32,206 nucleotides of DNA, taken from Campylobacteraceae bacterium. GTDB lineage: Bacteria; Campylobacterota; Campylobacteria; Campylobacterales; Sulfurovaceae. The notes below the pieces were generated by a model. The model did not search any database, was not told the DNA's origin, and saw only the letters and a list, made by a program, of their open reading frames with translations. Shown here piece after piece: positions 7,838 to 15,212 of this stretch. The stretch is taken from contig JALUMR010000089.1 of assembly GCA_027055805.1 (NCBI GenBank), positions 1 through 32,206 of the forward strand, given 5' to 3'. The position numbers and the translations under genes were made by a program. The first letter of the stretch is position 1; every line of letters starts with the position of its first letter.

Positions 7838-9102
7838 AAAATAGTGAAGAACAAAGTACATTAAAGCGTTTGAGTGAGAACTTTATCTCTTTAGTTGTAT
7901 TACAATTTATTAATATTATATTACCTCTATTATTGATTCCCTATCTTATTCGAGTACTGGGTATAGAGGGTTTTGGAGTCTATAGTTTTGTATTGGCTAT
8001 TGTGCTTTATGGAGTAAAATTAAGTGATTATGGCTTTACGCTCTCGGCAACTTATCATATATCTTTAAATCAAAAGAACAAGTTAAAAAGAGATGAGGTT
8101 TTCTCTTCGGTTTTGACCATTAAGGTTTTAATCGTTCTAGCCTATATCATTTTTTTAACTCCATTGGTTTTCTTGATTGACAAACTCTATATGTATAAAG
8201 AGTTTATCTTTTTATCTTATGGGGTACTTTTTGGCTCTTTACTGTTTCCTGTGTGGTTTTTTCAGGGTATGGAAAAAATGAAGTATATGATGTACCTAAA
8301 TAGCTTCTTGAAGTTTATTTTTGTAGCTTCTGTATTTGTTTTTGTAAAAGAGGAGAGTGATTTGTATCTGTTGTTTCTTCTTAATAGCGTAGCTATTTTT
8401 ATAACAGGTCTCTTGGCACTTTATGTTGCCATTACAAAGTTTGATGTGCAACTTTCGATTCAGCCTTTAAGTAAAATAGTTTTTTATTTAAAAGATGGTT
8501 GGTATATTTTTACATCAAAAATTGCTGTTGAGTTCTATACCACGGTCAATATTATTATTTTAGGCTTTTTTGTCTCTCCTTTGGTTGTTGGGTATTATGC
8601 TATTGCTGAAAAAATCATTCATGCCATAGGAGGCTTACTTGACCCTTTAACCAGAACGGTATACCCTTATTTGGTCAATGTTTATCAAGATTCAAGTGAC
8701 TCTTTTGTTCGACGAAATAAACAACTTGCTTTGGTTATTTTTCTCATCATGTTTCCTGTCTCTTTAATCGTAATGTTTTTTGCAAAACCGATACTCTTGC
8801 TCATTACAGGAGGAGAGGTGGCAGAGTTAAGTGTGAAGGCATTAGAGATTCTCTCTTTGGCTTTAATGGTCTATCTTTATGGTAGTCAGTTTACCAATAT
8901 ACTTGTTACCATCAAAGAGACAAAATTTTTAAACAAAGTTCTTTTAAGTTCAGCCATTATCAATACAACCCTTGCACCCATTTTAATCCACTTTTACGGG
9001 GTTATAGGCTTAGTATGGCTAAATGTATTTATAGTCTTTTTTATGGTCACTATTCAAGGTCATTTTATTATTAATTTTAAAGAGGGGCATAATAACGCAT
9101 GA
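7834..9102 (+). CDS. Wzx-type oligosaccharide flippase, copy 1
   Basis: A 422-residue integral membrane protein with about 12 hydrophobic helices. The N-terminal stretch (IPYLIRVLGIEGFGVYSF, about 37-54) and the PVWFFQGMEKMKYM block (about 139-152) are hallmarks of the polysaccharide transporter family that includes Wzx and RfbX. It should flip lipid-linked repeat units across the inner membrane for polymerisation. It overlaps the methyltransferase gene upstream and the second flippase gene downstream by four bases each (ATGA), so the three are translationally coupled; its own ribosome binding site is weak. The next gene is a clear paralogue. Confidence 0.88.
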   Translation: MKNSEEQSTLKRLSENFISLVVLQFINIILPLLLIPYLIRVLGIEGFGVYSFVLAIVLYGVKLSDYGFTLSATYHISLNQKNKLKRDEVFSSVLTIKVLIVLAYIIFLTPLVFLIDKLYMYKEFIFLSYGVLFGSLLFPVWFFQGMEKMKYMMYLNSFLKFIFVASVFVFVKEESDLYLLFLLNSVAIFITGLLALYVAITKFDVQLSIQPLSKIVFYLKDGWYIFTSKIAVEFYTTVNIIILGFFVSPLVVGYYAIAEKIIHAIGGLLDPLTRTVYPYLVNVYQDSSDSFVRRNKQLALVIFLIMFPVSLIVMFFAKPILLLITGGEVAELSVKALEILSLALMVYLYGSQFTNILVTIKETKFLNKVLLSSAIINTTLAPILIHFYGVIGLVWLNVFIVFFMVTIQGHFIINFKEGHNNA

Positions 9103-10349
9103 GTAATGTAGATAAAACAGAGAAGAGACAACTCTTTTTAAACTTTTTTTCACTGCTCTCTTTGCAGGGAACCAACTATATTTTACCTCTTATAACCTTT
9201 CCTTACCTCATACAGGTTTTAGGTGTTGAATATTTTGGATTGTTGGCTTTTGCAACAGCTATGATAATGTATTTTAATGTGATTACAGATTATGGATTTA
9301 ACCTCTCTGCAACACGTGAAATATCAGTTCATAGAGAGAACCAAGAGAAGATTATTGAGATATTTTCTGCTGTTATGACCATTAAAGTAGTTTTGATGAT
9401 AGTCAGTTTTATTGTACTCACGCTCATCGTATTTTCTTTTGAAAAATTCTCTTCTGACTGGGAGATATATTTTTTAACCTTTGGAACAGTTATTGGTCAG
9501 GTACTTTTTCCTGTATGGTTTTTTCAAGGCATGGAACGCATGAAATATATCTCCTATCTTAATGTTTTTTCAAAAATTCTTTTTACGGCAGCCATATTTC
9601 TATTTGTAAAAGAACAGAGTGATTACTATTTGGTTCCTCTCTTTACTTCGGTAGGTTTTATAGTTGCTGGGATATGGTCACAGGTTTTAATTTATAGAGA
9701 GTTCAATGTACGGTTTAAATTACAAAGTACATCCGTACTAAAAGAGTATCTTATAGATGGTTGGCATATTTTTGTCTCCAGGGTTTATGTCAATATATAT
9801 ACAACGACAAACCTTATATTGCTAGGGTTGTTTACTAACAATACCGTTGTCGGTTACTATGCCATAGCCGAAAAAATTGTTGTGGCTATTGGAGGAGTGT
9901 TTCAACCAGCCAATCAAGCCATATATCCCTATTTGGCTCGTAAATATAAAGAAAATTTTGAATTGTTTATAAACTTTGTAAAAAAAATAGCACTGGTTTT
10001 TTTAGCCATTTCATTCGCTTTTTTTATCTTCGCTGAATACTTCAAAGATACTATAGTCTTATTGGTTACAGGCTCTCAAACAGTAGAAGTGAGCGTACTT
10101 TTGGCAATCTTTCTTTTACGAGTTTTGACCTATCCTTTTGGTGCTCTTTTTTCCAATTTATTAATTGTTATGGAAAGAAAAAAAGAGTTTATGAAAGTTA
10201 TGAACTATACTGTATTGCTTGATTTGTTAATCATTCCTCCTTCTATCTACTTTTATCAAGAGATGGGCTTGGTTATCTCATTTATTGTTGTCTCTTTTGT
10301 ACATATACTACTGCTGGTTTATTATTTTAAAAAGTCAATTGGTCAATAG
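9099..10349 (+). CDS. Wzx-type oligosaccharide flippase, copy 2
   Basis: The 416-residue protein is a paralogue of the preceding flippase, with the same start-region motif (FPYLIQVLGVEYFGLLAF, about 34-51), the same PVWFFQGMERMKYI block (about 137-150) and YYAIAEKI near 253-260. About 12 membrane helices are visible. Paralogous flippases side by side are uncommon. They could serve two repeat units, or two lengths or decorations of one, or form an unequal pair; the sequence cannot decide. It is coupled to the gene before it by an ATGA overlap, with GAGGGG upstream as ribosome binding site. It is the last gene of the operon, followed by a hairpin. Confidence 0.88.
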   Translation: MSNVDKTEKRQLFLNFFSLLSLQGTNYILPLITFPYLIQVLGVEYFGLLAFATAMIMYFNVITDYGFNLSATREISVHRENQEKIIEIFSAVMTIKVVLMIVSFIVLTLIVFSFEKFSSDWEIYFLTFGTVIGQVLFPVWFFQGMERMKYISYLNVFSKILFTAAIFLFVKEQSDYYLVPLFTSVGFIVAGIWSQVLIYREFNVRFKLQSTSVLKEYLIDGWHIFVSRVYVNIYTTTNLILLGLFTNNTVVGYYAIAEKIVVAIGGVFQPANQAIYPYLARKYKENFELFINFVKKIALVFLAISFAFFIFAEYFKDTIVLLVTGSQTVEVSVLLAIFLLRVLTYPFGALFSNLLIVMERKKEFMKVMNYTVLLDLLIIPPSIYFYQEMGLVISFIVVSFVHILLLVYYFKKSIGQ

Positions 10350-10404
10350 ATGTTAAGTAGAGTCTTGAAAGAAGTGTAAGAAGTTTTTTTACTTTTTTGG
10401 AGAA

Positions 10405-10435
10405 CAAGAGAGGGACTCTATGGTTACCTCTCTTG
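10405..10435. terminator. Hairpin between convergent genes
   Basis: CAAGAGAGG (10405-10413) and CCTCTCTTG (10427-10435) form a 9 bp perfect stem around a 13-base loop, between the second flippase gene and the convergent PPC-BspA gene. There is no strong T-run on either side, so its strength as an intrinsic terminator is uncertain. Confidence 0.5.
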
Positions 10436-10447
10436 GAGTATAAGTGA

Positions 10448-11809
10448 TTATTGTTTGGTTATAAATGCAAAATAGTTTGTTGATTTTCGTCCATAAATAC
10501 GTACATAAACTGTAGTATCATGATCTACGGTTACTGAACACTTTTCATCTTGTGTACCAGGGTTGGTTGAGCTACAATCATTTTTATTACTTTTTGGTCT
10601 GTAGCCTACTCCTACATATAAGTCAGCATTACTACCATCATATAGGCTTTTTAGTTCAGTGGTAATGGTATCACCACTTAATACAGGTATTTCGTAGTAT
10701 TTTGAATGACCTTTATAGACATAATCAGACGGATTCATTATCTGCTCGTCAAAAAGTTCTATTGGTTTATTTTTTCTTTCCATTGCATCTGCTCCCTGAA
10801 ACATATTTCTAAAGTTCATAACATTTTCAGCATTCCATTTCCTAATGTTTTGATTGAAACTACCTGCATTCTCAAACATAGAGTGCATGTCTGTAACCTT
10901 AGATACATCCCAGTTACCTATGTATTGATTAAATGAATTGGCATTCCAAAACATACGTTTCATGTTTCTAACATTAGAAACATCCCAATTACTGATGTCT
11001 TGGTTAAAATCACGTTGACCTGAAAATAAAAAACTCATATCGGTAATACAAGAAGTATCAACCTGTGTAACATCTTCATGATTTTTTATTTTACTTCTAA
11101 GTTCATTTTTTGTTAAACAATTAGCAGGTTTATCAATCCATTTTGGTTCAATATTAGACTTTGCTAAAAAACTATCAAAAAAGAAGTCATGATTTGTTAC
11201 TTTTTTTACATTCCATTTACTTAAGTCATGATTTTTAAATTTATATTGACTACCATCACCATCTGGAAAAAACATATAAGCCATATTTGTAACATTAGAT
11301 ACATCCCAGTTACTAATGTCTTGATTAAAAGTTCTTGCATGTTCAAATAAATGACTCATATCAGTAATTTGAGAAGTATTTACCTTCGTGATATCTTCAC
11401 CATTTTCAATCATCACCTTCAACTGTTCACGGGTGATAGGCTCTCCTTGTACTTGAGGATTGGTTACGGTTATATCATAGTCTGTTGTTTTACGTCCATA
11501 AACACGTACATAGACTCTAGCATCTTCATTTAGTGTTATTGAACACTCATCAGCTTGTGTTCCTGATTTGGTTGATTGACAACTATTCGCATTAGCTGTT
11601 GGTCTGTAGCCTATGCCTACATATAAGTCAGCATTATCAGTTAGATTGGATACTTTGGTAGTAATAGTGTCACCACTTGATGCAAATATTAAGTGGTAGT
11701 TTGATGCACCTTTGTTGATATGACTGGAGACTTTTTCTCCTAATGCAATGGATGAATCACTTGCAAACAGTAGATTTGCAAAGAGTAAAAGAGATATGGT
11801 TTTTTTCAT
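10448..11809 (-). CDS. Secreted PPC - BspA/DUF285 repeat - PPC protein
   Basis: A 453-residue exported protein. Signal peptide: residues 1-16 (cleavage after LFA). A first PPC-like beta domain (about 18-120) holds GDTITTKVSNL, ADLYVGIG and VYVRVYGRK, with a Cys pair spaced CX11C. The middle (about 128-345) is built of BspA-type/DUF285 repeats such as FNQDISNWDVSNVTNM. It has two parallel modules, each starting with a helix (LTREQLKVMI, LTKNELRSKI) and then ITDMSxLF. A second PPC domain (about 355-453) closes the protein, again with CX11C. DUF285 repeats are known from surface and adhesion proteins; PPC domains are usual on secreted proteins. No catalytic residues are seen, so an adhesin or matrix role is likely. 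The PPC domains are of the same type as those in the three proteins at 24539-30069. Confidence 0.85.
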   Translation of the reverse strand: MKKTISLLLFANLLFASDSSIALGEKVSSHINKGASNYHLIFASSGDTITTKVSNLTDNADLYVGIGYRPTANANSCQSTKSGTQADECSITLNEDARVYVRVYGRKTTDYDITVTNPQVQGEPITREQLKVMIENGEDITKVNTSQITDMSHLFEHARTFNQDISNWDVSNVTNMAYMFFPDGDGSQYKFKNHDLSKWNVKKVTNHDFFFDSFLAKSNIEPKWIDKPANCLTKNELRSKIKNHEDVTQVDTSCITDMSFLFSGQRDFNQDISNWDVSNVRNMKRMFWNANSFNQYIGNWDVSKVTDMHSMFENAGSFNQNIRKWNAENVMNFRNMFQGADAMERKNKPIELFDEQIMNPSDYVYKGHSKYYEIPVLSGDTITTELKSLYDGSNADLYVGVGYRPKSNKNDCSSTNPGTQDEKCSVTVDHDTTVYVRIYGRKSTNYFAFITKQ

Positions 11810-11831
11810 TTTAATGCCTTTATTAATTTAT

Positions 11832-11867
11832 TTATAACAAAACAGTATACAACATGAATTGTTATAA
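11832..11867. promoter_or_regulatory. Inverted repeat around the -10 of the PPC-BspA gene, possible operator
   Basis: TTATAACAA (11832-11840) and TTGTTATAA (11859-11867) are perfect 9-base arms separated by 18 bases. Between them lies a minus-strand TATACT (11844-11849), a plausible -10 giving a leader of about 28 bases to the ATG at 11809. The layout suits a repressor covering the promoter. The same repeat could instead form a hairpin ending the SGNH message that stops at 11898. Confidence 0.35.
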
Positions 11868-11897
11868 AATAATAAATAAAGTTAAATATTAGTTCAA

Positions 11898-12887
11898 TTA
11901 CTCAATAAACCCTATCTCTTTAATAATTTTAGCAATGTTTCGGTGTGCTTTGCTTGTCCAGTGACTATCACATGTAAATGACTCTAGTTTAAGATTTAGT
12001 TTCTTGGCTGTCTCATTTAAGAAAATAAAGTCTATATTTTGTTCATTAAGAAACTTCTTCATGATTGCTTTGTTCTTTTTACTTTTACTACGAAGAACAA
12101 GTTTATATTCTATTTTACTATTGACAGAGTGTATAAGTTTGTTTGTTTGGTATATGGCTCCCTTTAGATAGAGCCAGTTTTTACTTAGGTCAACATCTTC
12201 TTTAGTTTTTCTATCAGCTTCTTTTTTTGGGGAGAGCTTACTTTTTAGGAAGTATAGGGTTTTTTTAACAAATAGATAGCTTTGATAATAGTTAAGTTTG
12301 TCACTCATTTTATCAAAAAGTGTCTCTTCTCTTGGGGGTATAATGGTATAGTCATCAAGATTGTCAAATGTTACATAGACCTTTGGTCTTGCTAATGAAC
12401 TTAAGTTTTTACTGTCTACATCGAGTAAATCTCCTTCTATATCTATAAATTGAAGGAGGTATTTTGTGTTGTTAAGGTCTACTTTTTCTTGAAGTATGAC
12501 CAGTTGTTGAGTGGGGCTTGTACCTGCGAGTCCATAGTTCATGAAGTTGTATTTATAATTGAACTCTTTTGCTAGTGAGTTGTGCATAATGTATTCGTTT
12601 TTAACCATTTGAGCTTCAACATTGGAGTCTCCTAGCAGAATAACATCTTTTTTATTTGAATCATAGGGAACAATATTGCTTGGTAGACCTTTTTCATCGT
12701 AGCTATATCTGTTTTTGTAGCACTCTTCAATAATATACTCTTGAAAGTTTTCCTTGTGCCACAGACCTATTTTTTTATCATATTTTGTAGCAGATACTCC
12801 CCACTCAAAAGGGGAATATTTTAAAAATAGCTCAAAACATACTAGAGCAAGAAATGAAGATATTAAAATGATTGTAAAATTTTTCAA
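11898..12887 (-). CDS. SGNH/GDSL hydrolase-like acyltransferase partner of MBOAT copy 2
   Basis: A 329-residue protein with one N-terminal membrane anchor (about 4-22) and a periplasmic domain. The SGNH blocks can be read: ILLGDSN with Ser88 as nucleophile, an AGTSPTQ block (about 121-127), and a C-terminal CDSHW with Asp307 and His309, like the D-x-H motif of AlgJ/AlgX-type acetyltransferases. It follows the second MBOAT gene after 10 bases, so it is very likely its periplasmic partner, passing acyl groups to the polysaccharide or removing them. It is only distantly similar to the other SGNH protein in the window, whereas the two MBOAT proteins are close. This suggests that the two modules modify different positions or sugars. 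Start: ATG at 12887; a recognisable ribosome binding site (AAAGGC) lies in the short spacer. Confidence 0.8.
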   Translation of the reverse strand: MKNFTIILISSFLALVCFELFLKYSPFEWGVSATKYDKKIGLWHKENFQEYIIEECYKNRYSYDEKGLPSNIVPYDSNKKDVILLGDSNVEAQMVKNEYIMHNSLAKEFNYKYNFMNYGLAGTSPTQQLVILQEKVDLNNTKYLLQFIDIEGDLLDVDSKNLSSLARPKVYVTFDNLDDYTIIPPREETLFDKMSDKLNYYQSYLFVKKTLYFLKSKLSPKKEADRKTKEDVDLSKNWLYLKGAIYQTNKLIHSVNSKIEYKLVLRSKSKKNKAIMKKFLNEQNIDFIFLNETAKKLNLKLESFTCDSHWTSKAHRNIAKIIKEIGFIE

Positions 12888-12897
12888 TAGATAGCCT

Positions 12898-14310
12898 TTA
12901 GAAATTAAAATATAAAAATTCTGATACTTTATCTGCTTGTACCATGATATTGGTTAGTTGTAGCAAAGAGAGTACAAATAGGAAAGTAGTAATAAAGAGT
13001 ATTGTACTTTTAGAAAATTTCATTTTTATAATCTCATTAGAATTTTTGACGAAAATAACGACTAAAAATATAATAATATAAGCTATTTCAATAGTATCAA
13101 TAGTTATGTTTATATCTGAAAAGTTAAACATGGCTGTTAAAACCTTGATGGCATCATCCCACTCTTTTGCTCTAAAAAACACCCAAGCGATATTGACAAA
13201 GTTAAAAGTAAGAAACCAAGCAAACCAAGACCAAAGTTTGAAGCCTAGTTTACTCCATGCTCGGTTGATGACCAATGCCATACCATGTAAGAATCCCCAA
13301 AAAATAAAAGTCCAACCTGCACCATGCCAAATACCCCCAATAATAAAGGTAGCTAAGAGGTTGGTATAGGTTCTAAACTCTCCTTTTCTGTTCCCCCCTA
13401 AAGGAATGTAGATATAGTCTTTTAGAAATCTACTTAAAGTCATGTGCCATCGTCGCCAAAAGTCTTGTATGCTGGTGGCTTGGTAGGGACTGTTGAAGTT
13501 AATGGGTAGTTTAATGTTAAAGAGCAGGGCAGCACCAATTGCCATGTCTGTATAACCAGAGAAGTCAAAATAGAGTTGAAAGGTATAGGATAGTGAGCTT
13601 GACCATGCTTCAACAAGGTTGAGGGTGGTAGCCACATCAAAGCCTTCTGTAGCCCATACAGCAAAAGTATCGGCAATGACAACTTTTTTGAAGAGTCCTA
13701 TAGAGAAGATAAAAAGACCTATAGTTATGTTTCTATGGTTTTTAATTTTATTTCTAGTTTTAGCAAACTGAGGCATCATCTCTTTATGGTGAACAATAGG
13801 ACCTGCTATAAGTTGAGGAAAAAAGGTTACAAATAGTGCATAGTTTAAAAAGTCATACTCTTTTGTCTCTCTTCTATAGCTATCAACCAAATAGGATATT
13901 TGTTGAAAGGTAAAGAATGAGATTGCCAAAGGCAGTGCCAAGTGTAACAGTGGAGCATCCGAAGAGAAAACAAGGTTAAAGTTTTCAATAAAAAAATCAG
14001 AATATTTAAAATAACCAAGTAGTGCCAAATTGGAGACTATTCCAAAAATAAGAAGTGATTTTTTAGAAAATCTACTACGCTTATTTTTACTATCTTTGTT
14101 GTTTAGACTATTTCCCAAAATATAGTTAAAAAGCATAGATGACAATATAATGGGCAGATAAGCAATATTCCACCAAGAGTAAAAAAAGAGACTCGAAAAG
14201 ACGAGAAAACCTTTACTCGCTTCTGTCAGTCTCTTTTGGTTTAAATAAAAATATATAAAAAATGTTATGGGCAAAAATGCAAATATAAATGTATAACTAT
14301 TAAATAGCAC
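12898..14310 (-). CDS. MBOAT family O-acyltransferase (AlgI/DltB-like), copy 2
   Basis: The 470-residue polytopic protein is very similar to the MBOAT at 4463-5917 over about the first 400 residues. It carries HHKEMMPQF (about 174-182), FDFSGYTDMAIG (about 248-259), DFWRRWH and YIPLGGNRKG, and WHGAGW with the likely catalytic His329. The last 80 residues differ between the copies except for the end, KVSEFLYFNF, which both share. The start is a GTG at 14310, with AGGA six bases upstream; the copy 1 start is ATG. A TATAAT lies about 24 bases upstream. It is followed by the second SGNH-type partner. It should pass acyl groups across the inner membrane for O-acylation of the polymer. Confidence 0.93.
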   Translation of the reverse strand: MLFNSYTFIFAFLPITFFIYFYLNQKRLTEASKGFLVFSSLFFYSWWNIAYLPIILSSMLFNYILGNSLNNKDSKNKRSRFSKKSLLIFGIVSNLALLGYFKYSDFFIENFNLVFSSDAPLLHLALPLAISFFTFQQISYLVDSYRRETKEYDFLNYALFVTFFPQLIAGPIVHHKEMMPQFAKTRNKIKNHRNITIGLFIFSIGLFKKVVIADTFAVWATEGFDVATTLNLVEAWSSSLSYTFQLYFDFSGYTDMAIGAALLFNIKLPINFNSPYQATSIQDFWRRWHMTLSRFLKDYIYIPLGGNRKGEFRTYTNLLATFIIGGIWHGAGWTFIFWGFLHGMALVINRAWSKLGFKLWSWFAWFLTFNFVNIAWVFFRAKEWDDAIKVLTAMFNFSDINITIDTIEIAYIIIFLVVIFVKNSNEIIKMKFSKSTILFITTFLFVLSLLQLTNIMVQADKVSEFLYFNF

Positions 14311-14333
14311 TGTTTTTCCTAATGTGAAAGTTG

Positions 14334-14339
14334 ATTATA
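14334..14339 (-). promoter_or_regulatory. Predicted -10 box for the second MBOAT operon
   Basis: TATAAT on the minus strand, giving a leader of about 17 bases before the GTG start. It lies in the 71-base AT-rich spacer after the 275-residue gene, so the MBOAT/SGNH pair may have its own promoter besides read-through from upstream. Confidence 0.4.
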
Positions 14340-14381
14340 TTTTAACATAAAAAAATATAATCTAATATATAATAAGAGATA

Positions 14382-15209
14382 TTATAGTTCTTTTTCGTGC
14401 CATTCTTGAGTATTACACTTTCTAAAGGAGGTTAAGCATTGGTCTACGTCGTATGACCAGTGAATAACTATGGGGTGAATGGTTGCACTATGATGTGTTC
14501 TAGTGTAGATGTCTACACCTAGTCTGACTCTTTGGTACTCATGAAACTGCTCTGAAAAGCTAACAAAGAGAACATTGGCTCCCTCTTTTTGGTGTAATCT
14601 TTCGTTAGCAAGTTTTGCAACCATGTCTAAAAAACTGGTTAAAATAAGACCACATCTTGGAATAATTTTTCCATCATCATTAACAAAACCTGCTGCGAGG
14701 TCATGTTTGTAGTCATCATCTTTTAAATAGGCTTTTCCGTCAATATTTATGAAACTGTCCGAGAGTGTTTTGTTCTTTTTGAGTGCTTTAAAGGCTCTGT
14801 TTTTTAAGTTACGTTCTGAGATGAGTCGTACTGATTCTTTACGAATATACTTTTGTCCGTCAACCATGGCATCTATAAACTCTTGAGAAGCTTCAGCACC
14901 GTCATCATCCAGATTATTAAGTAGGAGTGTTGGAATAATTTTAAACTTATGTTTGTGTTCTTGGATAATTTTGCCACAAAGTGCATTGGCAAATTTCATA
15001 TTTCTTTCTGCCCACGCTCTATTTTCTTCTTCAAGAGGGAGTGAAAAGTGTGCAATTTCTAGGACAATAATGGTTTTTTTGTCTTGGTTTTCTAACTGTT
15101 TATTTATAAGTTCATATAAATTGTTCAGTTTCTCTTCAGACCACTCTTCATAGGCTAGGGTAGGGGCTGAATACTCTTTATGGTTGGTTGGTGCAATACA
15201 TACTTCGAT
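14382..15209 (-). CDS. Unrecognised cytoplasmic protein, apparent AUC start
   Basis: The first ATG of this frame is at 14999 and would give 205 residues, but the frame stays open back to the stop of the AsnB-like gene. That extra part reads like real protein (for example EVCIAPTNHKEYS and EEENRAWAERNMKFANALC). No ATG, GTG or TTG occurs in it. An ATC codon at 15209-15207 sits exactly six bases after AAGGA (15216-15220), where a start would be expected, giving 275 residues. Either the gene starts with the rare AUC, or an ATG was changed by one base (mutation or sequence error). The protein has no signal peptide or membrane helix and has His- and Asp-rich stretches (YTRTHHSATIHPIVIHW at about 237-253). 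I recognise no family. Its place right after the AsnB-like gene suggests they work together. Confidence 0.6.
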   Translation of the reverse strand: MEVCIAPTNHKEYSAPTLAYEEWSEEKLNNLYELINKQLENQDKKTIIVLEIAHFSLPLEEENRAWAERNMKFANALCGKIIQEHKHKFKIIPTLLLNNLDDDGAEASQEFIDAMVDGQKYIRKESVRLISERNLKNRAFKALKKNKTLSDSFINIDGKAYLKDDDYKHDLAAGFVNDDGKIIPRCGLILTSFLDMVAKLANERLHQKEGANVLFVSFSEQFHEYQRVRLGVDIYTRTHHSATIHPIVIHWSYDVDQCLTSFRKCNTQEWHEKEL

Positions 15210-15212
15210 GGG

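Noticed and set aside
13106-13682. Frames of 87 residues (plus) and 80 residues (minus) within the second MBOAT gene
   Set aside because: Both are out of frame with a strongly conserved gene and have no ribosome binding site of note.
14953-15153. 66-residue plus-strand frame over the start of the 275-residue gene
   Set aside because: It is antisense to the extended minus-strand frame, which has better protein character and a ribosome binding site.
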